A stretch of 64,000 nucleotides of DNA. Origin: Arion vulgaris. Lineage: Eukaryota > Mollusca > Gastropoda > Stylommatophora > Arionidae. Shown in pieces: positions 9,834 through 21,800 of this stretch (the stretch's first letter is position 1; the number at the start of each line of letters is the position of its first letter). The stretch is from the NCBI GenBank assembly GCA_020796225.1, contig CM036775.1, positions 12,716,171 through 12,780,170 of the forward strand, given 5' to 3'. The position numbers and the translations under genes are program-made. The notes beneath the pieces were generated by a model. It searched no databases, was not told the origin of the DNA, and saw only the letters and a program-made list of their open reading frames with translations.

Positions 9834-12800
9834 GAATATGATCATTGCACTTCAGTGAATGATATGTGCTACAATCTCTTACTCAGAAATATATCAATGA
9901 CTCCGTAAATATTATTTTTTAATGAAATATATCCAATTAAGGAGAGGAAGACCTAGAAGATGATGGGTACAAGATATCATTGACGATCTGAGAATGACTG
10001 CTGCTGACACCGGTCAACTTGCACAGAATAGAGTTTTTCAGGACTGCTGTCATGTGAGAAAAGTTCCGGAAGGGACAAGCTACTTGATGATGATGATGAA
10101 TATTTCCAATGAATTTTAATCTGGATGTCTCAGGGGCGTGGAGATAATGTACTAGACTTTAGTTCAGATATTTCTCCAATGATTCTTAATCTCCGTATAA
10201 GTGAGATACAGATTTTTGCTCTATCGGAAACGGACGATAAAACGTGTTCAAGTTGAGCACGTAAAATAATCCTTCTTCCTCTTTCAACTCCCAATGGAGC
10301 ACAGGTCTTCAACAAACTTCTTCCAGCTCTTCCTCTCTCCTGCCATCCCTTCCATTTCATTTTTACATACCTTTTAATATCATCCTCCAGCTCTCTTCTC
10401 CAGGTCTGTCTAGGCCTTCCCCTACTCCTCTTTTCCCTGCGGGTTCCAAAACAGTGCCTGTCTTGCAATGCTTCTGGTCAGTCTTCTCAATGTGTGTTCT
10501 ATCCATCGCCAGCGTCCTTTCCTTAGCTCTTTCTCCACTGGTATCTGGTTAGTTCTTTCTCTACTGGTATCTGTTTAGCTCTTTCTCCACTGGTATCTGC
10601 TTAGTTCTTTCTCTACTGGTATCTGCTTAGTTCTTTCTCTACTGGTATCTGCTTAGTTCTTTCTCTATTGGTATCTGCTTAGTTCTTTCTCTACTGGTAT
10701 CTGCTTAGCTCTTTCTCCACTGGTATCTGGTTAGTTCTTTCTCTACTGGTATCTGTTTAGCTCTTTCTCCACTGGTATCTGCTTAGTTCTTTCTCACTGG
10801 TATCTGCTTAGTTCTTTCTCTACTGGTATCTGCTTAGTTCTTTCTCTACTGGTATCTGCTTAGTTCTTTCTCCACTGGTATCTGCTTAGCTCTTTCTCCA
10901 CTGGTATCTGTTAGTTCTTTCTACTGGTATCTGTTTAGTTCTTTTCTACTGGTATCGCTAGCTCTTTCTCCACTGGTATCTGGTTAGTTCTTTCTATTGG
11001 TATCTGCTTAGTTCTTTCTACACTGGTATCTGCTTAGCTCTTTCTCCACTGGTATCTGGTTAGTTCTTTCTCTACTGGTATCTGCTTAGTTCTTTCTCTA
11101 CTGGTATCTGCTTAGTTCTTTCTCTACTGGTATCTGCTTAGCTCTTTCTCCACTGGTATCTGGTTAGTTCTTTCTCTACTGGTATCTGCTTAGTTCTTTC
11201 TCTACTGGTATCTGCTTAGTTCTTCTCTACTGGTATCTGCTTAGTTCTTTCTCTACTGGTATCTGCTTAGTTCTTTCTCTACTGGTATCTGCTTAGTTCT
11301 TTCTCCACTGGTATCTGTTTAGTTCTTTCTCTACTGGTATCTGTGAAGTAAAAGAAAAAGTTGAAAATCGGTAAGTTCTGGCTGCAAATTTCGTTAACCC
11401 TTTTATTCCGTTATTTATTTAACCTTCACATGCATTGATATTGCAATATAAACTGATTTAGCCTTTTATACAGACTGTGGGTCATTTTGTTCTTAATTAA
11501 CCAGCCATTATATCGGCTCTTTAATTCAAGAGAAGTGATGAAATCATAGAAATGTATAGTCAACCACTATAGTTCGTTTCAAAATTCGTGATCATCTTTA
11601 CCGACCGATATAAAATCATCAACTTGACAGAAATTCTTGATTTTTACTTTTTTATATAGGTAACAGTGACGACGTTCCAAAAGTATTTTTGCCCACCCAA
11701 ACCTTTAGTTCTGTAAGAATTTTATTATATGTTATTACTAAATTTACCGCGATGTTGATCTGGTATACTTGTCGAAATTTTACAGTACGATTGTCAAGTT
11801 TGTCTATAACTAAGCATTTCCTTGTTCCAAATGCAATTCAGTGCAAGCCAAATCGGGAATCCCGTGGAATTAATAAATTCACAATGTTTCCTACCGACTG
11901 TCATTGGCGTATGTACGCAACATTTACTTTCATTTATAGAAGAGGAAGGTATCATTTGTTCACTATGTGACCTTTCTTTTATAATATGTAATAGGAATAC
12001 GCCTTTGCAATCATTCGCCACCATTTTGTGTATTACTGTAAGTTCTAAACTTTGATTATCATTTGTTGTGCTTATGCAAAATTATATAACAAAAAAGTTT
12101 TTTGCATCAACTAAGCTACCAATTAGTTAAACATGGATTCGTAACGTCGTGAGGTATATAAGACTGCATGCAAAAAATTACTTGTATCTATCAGATAGAT
12201 TTCGTACAAATTAAACCTTAGTGTGATCACGAATTTTGGAACGAACTATAATAACATCTGTTATAAGAAGGAGATCAACAAATAAACAGGATATAGATAT
12301 TAAGAGATTCCGAAAAAACAAATAGACAAACACGGGACTCAAACCAAATACCCTTATTTCTGCTTAGAGAAATGTTGGACACACCTTAAGAAGAAATGAT
12401 CCAAAAAAAACAAAGCAGGCATTGAAGTGGGATGCAAAGGGTTCCAGAAAGAGAGGACGACCTAGGGTTTATGTTAGTTTTATTATTTTATTATTCATTT
12501 TTACTTTCCTATGTGATACCATACATACATGTCTTTGTTCTTAAACGCCAAGTTATGACGTATCACCGCAGCTTTCCTCGGTTTTCTCCAGATCTGATCT
12601 GAACCACTCTGACCAGATCAGATTTCTAGGTTTTCGCATATCGCGGAGACCCTGAAACGAACTTTGCTGAGAGATGCAAGAAATATCAGTCACAGTTCAA
12701 TGGAGGAGATTGAGTGAGTTGCCCGGGATAGAGCGGTATGGAGAGATCGCCTGCAGACCCTGTGTAACGTTTAGCGGTACGAGAGGAATTATTATTTAAT

Positions 12801-15800
12801 TAATATCGGCTCATAAGAGTGAAAGAGTTAAATTGAAGAAGAAGAAGTGCATGTACTTCAACATTAATTGTAGCATGAAACCAGTGGCGTCTCGTGATCA
12901 TTTTTGTTGGTGGGGCCAGACATTTTTCCCCGGATAAATATTGGTTTTGGGTTGCTATATTTTAATTTATAAAATAATAAATAAGGTTATACATTATTTT
13001 TGGTGGGGCCTGCCCCACTGGCCCTTAATGACGAGCCGCCACTGCATGAAACCATAAGATGTATCTCAAAATATAACTGTCTCTTAGCGGAAAATGAAGC
13101 CAGGAGGAAGCAAAGAGAGGCAGAGGCAGAGGATCAGGTGAAAAAGAAGTTTGAAAGAGCGCAGGAAGAGAAGAAGAAAAAGATGGAAGCATACAAAAAG
13201 CAAGGTCCAACACATGAAAGAGAAAGCAAGTATCATGAAGTATCTCAAAACCTCATTCAGGATAAGTTTCAGTAAGTATATATCTCATTCAGGATAAGTT
13301 TCAGTAAGTAGATATCTCATTTAGGATAAGTTTCAGTAAGTAGATATCTCATTTAGGATAAGTTTAATAAGTGTATATTTAATTAGGTTGTTTATTGTTT
13401 GGTTATCAATAAGGATGGTGTTATGTTATGGTATGTTATGTTATGTTGCACATCATGCAACTGGCATCATGTTCTGTTCCGCTGCAGCAGCCTTTAAAAT
13501 CCATGTTCACGTACCATGAAGATTTATTATAGTATATCTTCTTCTACACTAAGATGACACTGTCTGATGTCAACTTAACCCTAAGTCCGAATCGCTCTAG
13601 TGTCTGAGACTCGTGCTATCACATAAAGACCTGGCTAGCATGATGTCATCGGCCCTGTCCATACCTATACTCGCTGAGTCGGTATTTTTGCAAGAAGTCA
13701 ACAGGTTCGTTACCCTGCACAGATTGAACCTGTCCGTATTCTGGGCATGTAGACTAATTACTCGTGACATGGTCTGAAATTTGATATGATAATAAGATGA
13801 GTTTGTAATTGTCTTACAAGATGTGAGATGGTCAGTGATTGCTTGGTCAGACAGTGGTCAAGGATGAATGGACAAGATTATTTTATTAGAACTTAAGTTA
13901 ATGTTACATTACAGAGCTGCAGAAGATGAGAAAGCAAAGAAAATGGCTGTCTACAACACTATTACAGCATCAAACACAGGACCTGATGGCGAGAAAACTA
14001 CAACCACCACCACTACTAGTACTACAACACAGAAAACACCAGGTAATACTTTCATGTAGTGTGTAGTATATACACCTGTGTGTTGTCGGTGCTCGCAAGG
14101 GGAGCAAAGAGTAGTAACACTGCGACCTACAAGGCATGCTGTAAGAGGCGACTGAGGTAGAAGCCTAGGGAAGCTGTCCTAGTAAATAAAAAGCGTCAAT
14201 CGGATGTGCAGGCTTACTTGTAGGCACTATGTACAATTGCTTTATAGTTGCATAACTGGCACAGCGTACAATCGATCTTAGGCTCAGATCACATACAAAT
14301 CACAGAGTTGTTTAACAAGTGGTTGATATGGAGCAAATAGATTTCTTCTTCTTCTTCTTCTGCTTCTTCGAACGCTCAATATCGACCACTTGTTAAACCA
14401 CTCTTTAACTAATCTGTATGTGATCTCGCTTGTGTGGTGCCTGGGCCCGCAAGAGAAGCAAAGAATAGTACCACTACAAACTACAAGGCATGTCGTAAGA
14501 GGCGACTGATGTTGAACCTAGGGAAGCTACTGTAGTAAATAAAAAGCATCGCAGAAATCGGATGTGCTAACCTACTTGTAGGAGCATAACTGACACAACG
14601 TACAATCTCTTAAGCTCAGATCGCATACAAATCACAAAGTGTGGTTAACAAGTGGTCGATATGAAGCGTTCGAAGTTCGAAGATATATGTGAACTCATTA
14701 ATAAATGCATGGATCACTAGTTTAACATAACATCTCAGCGTGAATTAATAATGATCACATTCTTATTGTTATCATATTGATTTTCTGACAACAGGTGGCG
14801 CTAGTACAAGAACAGTAACTAAGAAAACTACAGAGACAACTTCTAAAGGATTTGGTGGAGTTGCTTATGGGAAACCCGGAAGTAAGTTAGTAGAACCACA
14901 GTCAACTTTAAATTAGGCCATATAACTCACCGGATAAACCCTGACCTAGTTTGAGTTGGGGTGCTGAATTTTATATATGTTTGATAGAACACTGCAAGCT
15001 TTTTTGCAATTATATGAGTAATTTATTGATGAAAAATATTAATAATACTGATATTCCTTGAAATTTGCATCTTAAAATTGGCAAATGGCGTCAATTTTAA
15101 GATGCAAACACGTCACCATGAACACAAAAAAGAGCAATGCTCAACACAATCTTTCTCCCACATTATGTTACCAGTGCCAAACCTGGACGCTGACAACAAA
15201 CGATAGAAGAAAACTAGACACAACAGAGATGAAGTGTCTACGCAGAATGCTGGTGTAACAAGAAGAGACCGGTTGAGAAATGAAGACATCAGGAAAAAAG
15301 TGGGTACAACATCAGTACTAGACTTCATCAAGAAACAACAAATTAAATGGTTCGGCCACGTAAGCAGATTACCATCAGACAGTGCACCTCAAAGAGCAAT
15401 GCTGCTCCGATACAATGGGTACAAAGCAAAAGGCCGGCCACGCAAAAGATGAACCTCAGAGATAACAGAGGCGACGAAAGAGACTATTTACAAAGCGCAT
15501 ACTAGGGCCCGTTTTAGAAATCTCTTCCTGACCTGACGCTGTGAGGCATACAGGATTCGAGAAAGAAAGAAAGATATTCCTTATTGTTTAACTGAACTTG
15601 TTGCATATTATAACCTTGATTTAGCATGTTGTGTTGATTTTAAAATGATTTCGTCTATATACAACAACACTGGAATGCGTGGTCAAGTGACGGTCGGTGT
15701 CCTATTTCTTAGAATTTTTACCTGAATCCGCTGGTGATATGAATTTATAGTTGGCTGTGGTAGAAGATAGCATACTTATTCTTGTTGTCTTACAGGATGG

Positions 15801-18800
15801 GTAACACGTATTTGAACAAAATAACTAAGGTTTATTATTCATTTTTAAACATATGTCGCCTGAGTGGTCCGGGGCCCTGCAAGGAAGCAAGAATAGTACC
15901 ACTGCAACCTACAATGCATGTCGTAAGAGGCTTCTGGTGTAGGCCCTATGGATGCTACCTAGTAAATAAAAGCAGCGCAGGAATTGAATGTGCTGGCCTA
16001 CTTGTGGACGCATAACTGACACAATGTACAATCGCTTTTAGGCTCAGATCACATACAAATCACACAGAGTGGTTGACAAGTGGTCGATGTGGAGCGTTTG
16101 AAGAAGAAGAAGAAGAAGAAAAACACATGAAAACTAGGGAGAAAAAGATCATTTTTGTCAAGAGCTCAAGTCAAGAGTTTATCATTTTCAGTCCTCGTCG
16201 GGCACAAGAGCATTTAATAAAGAGACACACAATTTACAATCAATTCGATTTTGTGTCTTTCAACCTCAAACTTAGTCATAAGCATGTCTTTGAGATCTGT
16301 CTCAAACTTAGTCATAAGCATGTCTTTCAACCTCAAACTTAGTCATAAGCATGTCTTTGAGATCTGTCTCAAACGTTTTTTTCTCCTTTTACACCCTATG
16401 CCTCCTTTTTTCGCCCTCTGTGCGGTGTCCACTGTTTTGCATGACATGGACACCTTTCTTTTCTCATCCCGAAGGTATGTCTAATTTATCACCATCAACC
16501 TGCTCCCTTGCAGGTCGGTTGGGGACAGCCAAAGGCTAACGGAGAGCGAACCCAGTAAACGCTGGCTAAAACCGGACACATCGCTGAAGGATAAGCACCA
16601 GCGCTCCAAATGACGCTGAAAATGTGACGAAACCCGCCCATTCTTCTTCTTTGCGTTCGTTCTTTACGACCAATTTTAATCACTCTTTGTGATATGTTTG
16701 ATCTTTGCCAAGAACACGTATACGTTGCACATTGGTTTGGTAGGCCCCTAAACGCATAGACTTCTACATGTTTAGGACATGTGCATCCTGATTTCATCCA
16801 AACCTCCTTAGTCGCCTTTTACGACATGCGTGGCAGGTAACAGTGATTCTATTCTTTACACCCCAAATGTGGGCCCCGGTAATCACTCGGGCGAACCCGC
16901 CCATGAAGGCATAAATCAGATTTCCACATGAATAAAACCCAAACAAATGTGTTGCAGAATTTATGGGGAAATCTGGTACATCAGTCGGTGATCGCGAGAG
17001 AGAGAGAGAGGGAGAGAGAGAGAGAGAGAGAGATATCGCCATCTTCTTTATCCTATGTCTTTATTAATGTCTACCAAACCATTTATTTCTGATGACTTTA
17101 CTACAACCAAAAAAAAAGATGGTCTTGTCTTGACTACATGCAGTCTCACTATGGAAATCATGGCAGTAACTAACAGGATGGTCTGGCTGGAATCACAGAC
17201 TTTTATCCGTGCATGTTTTCTCAGTGACTCAATGAATATGCTCAGGAAGATTGAAACATGCTGGACTCGGAGACATTGGATGGAGTCACATACTTGTATC
17301 CATGTATGTTTTCTCAGTGACTCAATGAATATGCTCAGGAAGATTGAAACATGCTGGACTCGGACATGGGATGAGTCACATCTGTATCCATGTATGTTTC
17401 TCAGTGACTCAATGAATATGCTCAGAAGATGAAACATGCTGGACTGAGCATTGGATGAGTCTAAAGAGGTCTACGGTGACAAAATTCAGCTCGAAAACAA
17501 GCAGGTGTACGGGGAAATGAACGTACCGATGTGCTTGCAGATATGGCTGCTGTGAAAGTGGGCAAGCAATGAACTAGGCTGATATTTTAAATCTCCTATG
17601 GGAGGAAGGATGTTTAAATGATTCAAGTAATAGTGATGAATCTACAACATTAACCAGACTGCAAGAATTCCAAGTCAAGTGTGGTGTAGTCGATAAGAAC
17701 ACTATACTGGTAGTCAAACAAAATAGTAAACCAAAAAGAACCGGTGTCGTTGTCGCACCATGAGACATACTGAGGAATCAGACTGAGGATAGTGTCGATT
17801 GAGTTTATTGTAACTAAATAAGTGAGATGATCCGACAACTACTAAGAACATAGAGGGCGGGTTACTAGTAACCACCCGCCTGAGAGGAATCAGTAAAATG
17901 TGATTGTGTGATGACAAAACGAGAGATACTAAGAAGATGAAGGGAGTTGAAATAAACTAACAGACGGTACATATGGATAATTGGTTCAATGTCAGTAATA
18001 TGATCGACAACTAACTAAACTGAGAGACATACTGAAAGGAGATCGGAGCAGTTATGGAATAATGGTTAAGATGGCAGTGATGATGATCCGACAACTAAAC
18101 TAAACTGAGACATACTGAGAGAATCGGAGCAGTTATGGAATATTGGTTCATGTCAGTATGATGATCCGACAACTAAGCTAAACTGATAAATAAGAATCGG
18201 AGAGTTATGAAAAGTTGGTTCATGTAGTTTGATGATCGACAACTAAACTAAGAGGCTAGAGAATAGACTACGGCAGTGAATAATGGAGATCGACATATGA
18301 ATATGGTTCAAGTGCAGTTATGATGATCCGACAACTAAACTAAACTGAGTAACTGAGAGATCGGAGCAGTTATGGAATAATTGGTTCAATGTGAGTATGA
18401 TGATCCGACAACTAAACTAAATTTAAAAAAAAAGCTTTCGAATAATATAAAAAATGAATCACTATTTTAAGAAATCTAACCTGAGCAAGTGATCATAAAT
18501 AAGAAAAGGAATCAAATAAATAGCATGCAGGTGAAGATAAATTTAACTTCAGAACATAATTTTTTTAACTTTGAGGAAGTCATAGAAGTCAAAACGTTGA
18601 CCTATATTCTAATTTTTTTCAATTTTTTTTCATTTTACCTACCTTTTATTTGTTTTCCTTTCCTTTTTGGCGCAAAAACTGTAGCTAGTTTTTGTACACA
18701 TTTGTTTGCTATTACTGCAGACTTAAAATTATATTTGGTACACTTGTCTTTCTTTCCTCCAATCCTGTTTTTGCCTCACAAAAGATAAGAAGAAATTTCT

Positions 18801-21800
18801 AGAACGAGTCCTTGTGTGCGCTTCATAAATGTTGCCTTTCGTCGCCTCTGTTATCTCTGAGTTTCATCTTTTGCGAGGACGGCCTTTTGCTTTGTATCCA
18901 TTGAATAGGAGTAACATTGCTCTTTGAGGTGCACTGTCTGTTGGTAATCTGCTTATGTGGCCGAATCATTTAATTTGTTGTTTCTTGATAAAGTTCAGTA
19001 CTGATACTGTACCAACTTTTTCCTGTCTTCATTTCTCAACCGGTCTCTTCTTGTTATCCCCAGCATTCTGCGTAGACACTTCATCTCTGTCGTGACTAGT
19101 TTCTTCTATCATTTGATGTTAGCGTCCAGGTTTGGCCCTGCTAGCATAATGTGGGAGAAAGATTGTGTCGTGACTAGTTTTCTTCTATCATTGATGTCAG
19201 TGTCCATGTTTGGCCCTGCTAGCATAATGTGGGGAGAAAGATTGTGTCGTGACTAGTTTTCTTCTATCATTGATGTCAGTGTCCATGTTTGGCACTGCTA
19301 GCATAATGTGGGAGAAGATTGTGTCGTGACTAGTTTTCTACTATCATTGATGTCAGTGTCCATGTTTGGCACTGATAGCATAATGTGGGGAGAAAGATTG
19401 TGTCGTGACTAGTTTTCTACTATCATTGATGTCAGTGTCCATGTTTGGCATTGCTAGCATAATGTGGGGAGAAAGATTGTGTCGTGACTAGTTTTCTACT
19501 ATCATTGATGTCAGTGTCCATGTTTGGCACTGATAGCATAATGTGGGGAGAAAGATTGTGTCGTGACTAGTTTTCTACTATCATTGATGTCAGTGTCCAT
19601 GTTTGGCATTGCTAGCATAATGTGGGGAGAAAGATTGTGTCGTGACTAGTTTTCTACTATCATTGATGTCAGTGTCCATGTTTGGCACTGCTAGCATAAT
19701 GTGGGGAGAAAGATTGTGTCGTGACTAGTTTTCTACTATCATTGATGTCAGTGTCCATGTTTGGCATTGCTAGCATAATGTGGGGAGAAAGATTGTGTCG
19801 TGACTAGTTTTCTACTATCATTGATGTCAGTGTCCATGTTTGGCACTGCTAGCATAATGTGGGGAGAAAGATTGTGTCGTGACTAGTTTTCTACTATCAT
19901 TGATGTCAGTGTCCATGTTTGGCACTGATAGCATAATGTGGGGAGAAAGACTGTGTCGTGACTAGTTTTCTACTATCATTGATGTCAGTGTCCATGTTTG
20001 GCACTGCTAGCATAATGTGGGGAGAAAGATTGTGTCGTGACTAGTTTTCTACTATCATTGATGTCAGTGTCCATGTTTGGCACTGCTAGCATAATGTGGG
20101 GAGAAAGATTGTGTCGTGACTAGTTTTCTTCTATCATTGATGTCAGTGTCCATGTTTGGCATTGCTAGCATAATGTGGGGAGAAAGATTGTGTCGTGACT
20201 AGTTTTCTACTATCATTGATGTCAGTGTCCATGTTTGGCACTGCTAGCATAATGTGGGGAGAAAGATTGTGTCGTGACTAGTTTTCTACTATCATTGATG
20301 TCAGTGTCCATGTTTGGCACTGCTAGCATAATGTGGGGAGAAAGATTGTGTCGTGACTAGTTTTCTACTATCATTGATGTCAGTGTCCATGTTTGGCATT
20401 GCTAGCATAATGTGGGGAGAAAGATTGTGTCGTGACTAGTTTTCTACTATCATTGATGTCAGTGTCCATGTTTGGCACTGATAGCATAATGTGGGGAGAA
20501 AGACTAAACTTGTACAATAGTCAAGTAGCTCTTCTCCTTCGAACGCTCCATAACGACCATTTGTTAAAGCACTCTTTGTGATTTGTATGTGATTGTACGT
20601 TATGCCAGTTATGCGTCTACAAGGAGACCAGCATATCCAATTTCTGCGGTGCTTTTTATTTACTAGGGTAGCTTCCCTACCTCAGACGCCTCTTACGACA
20701 TGCCTTGTAGGTCGCAGTGTTAGTATTCTATGCTCCCCTTGCAAGCCCAGCAACACACACGACAGTGAAGTAGTTCAACTTTGTGTACAATTCTGGAGGA
20801 AATGATATTAATAGTTTTATGATATCCATAATTTATTACATCCATAATTTATGACATCCATAATTTATGACATCCATAATTTATGACATCCATAATTTAT
20901 GACATCCATAATTTATGACATCCATAATTTATGACATCCGTAATTTATGTCATCCATAATTTATTATATCCATAATTTATTATATCCATAATTTATGACA
21001 TCCATAATTTATGACATCCATCATTTATATTTCCATTTTAAATTTCTTATTTAGACAAAGCTCCTGGAAACAAGGATAGCTTAACTGTTAATCAACAAGC
21101 TGATGATGCTAACCTCAGTTCACCTGCTAAATCTAAGTATGCCTGACTTCGTTTTTTTCATTGTTGTTTATATGTCTGTAGCTCAAGCGGTAGTGAGCTC
21201 GATCACGAACCAAGCGTACCTGGTTCAAGCCCACGGTGGGCAAGTTTGAAAGCAAATTCGTTTCCATGGGATTTTACAAACGGTAAAAATAGACCTCACC
21301 GTTCAGAAAGCAATGGCAAAATACTGAACGTATAACTGGTGCCTAGAAAATCAACGACTCGTTTACTGTTGTTCATGGCTACGTCCTTTGGGATATGCCA
21401 CAATTTACATTTTATGTACTTTTATTGTAGTTGTTATTATTATTATGGCAGTCATCTTCTTCTTCTTCGGGCGTTCCATATCGACCATATATTAACCACT
21501 CTGTGTGATCTGTATGTGATCTGAGCCTAAGAGTGACTGTATACTGTACCAATTATGCGCCTACAAGTAGGCCAGCACATCATATTTCTGCGACGCTTTT
21601 TATTTACTAGTTTAGCTTTCCTAAGTTCCTACCTCAGTCGTCTCTTACGACATACCTTGTATGTCGTAGTGGTACTATTCTTTGCTTCCCTTGAGGGCCC
21701 CGGCCACACACGGATAGTAAAAAGTTCTGAAGACGGAGTTATCTGTAGAAACTTAAACATAATTTCTTTGCAATTACATATATCGAAAATGATTAATGTT

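Noticed and set aside
10525..11345. CRISPR-like regular repeats
   Set aside because: The units are contiguous 26-bp minisatellite copies without unique spacers, in an animal genome. The same reasoning applies to the other arrays.
17055..17437. Host protein with repeats of [17 protein letters not shown]
   Set aside because: The motif is a retrotransposon RNase H segment with a local 90-bp repeat, and the LINE linker follows.
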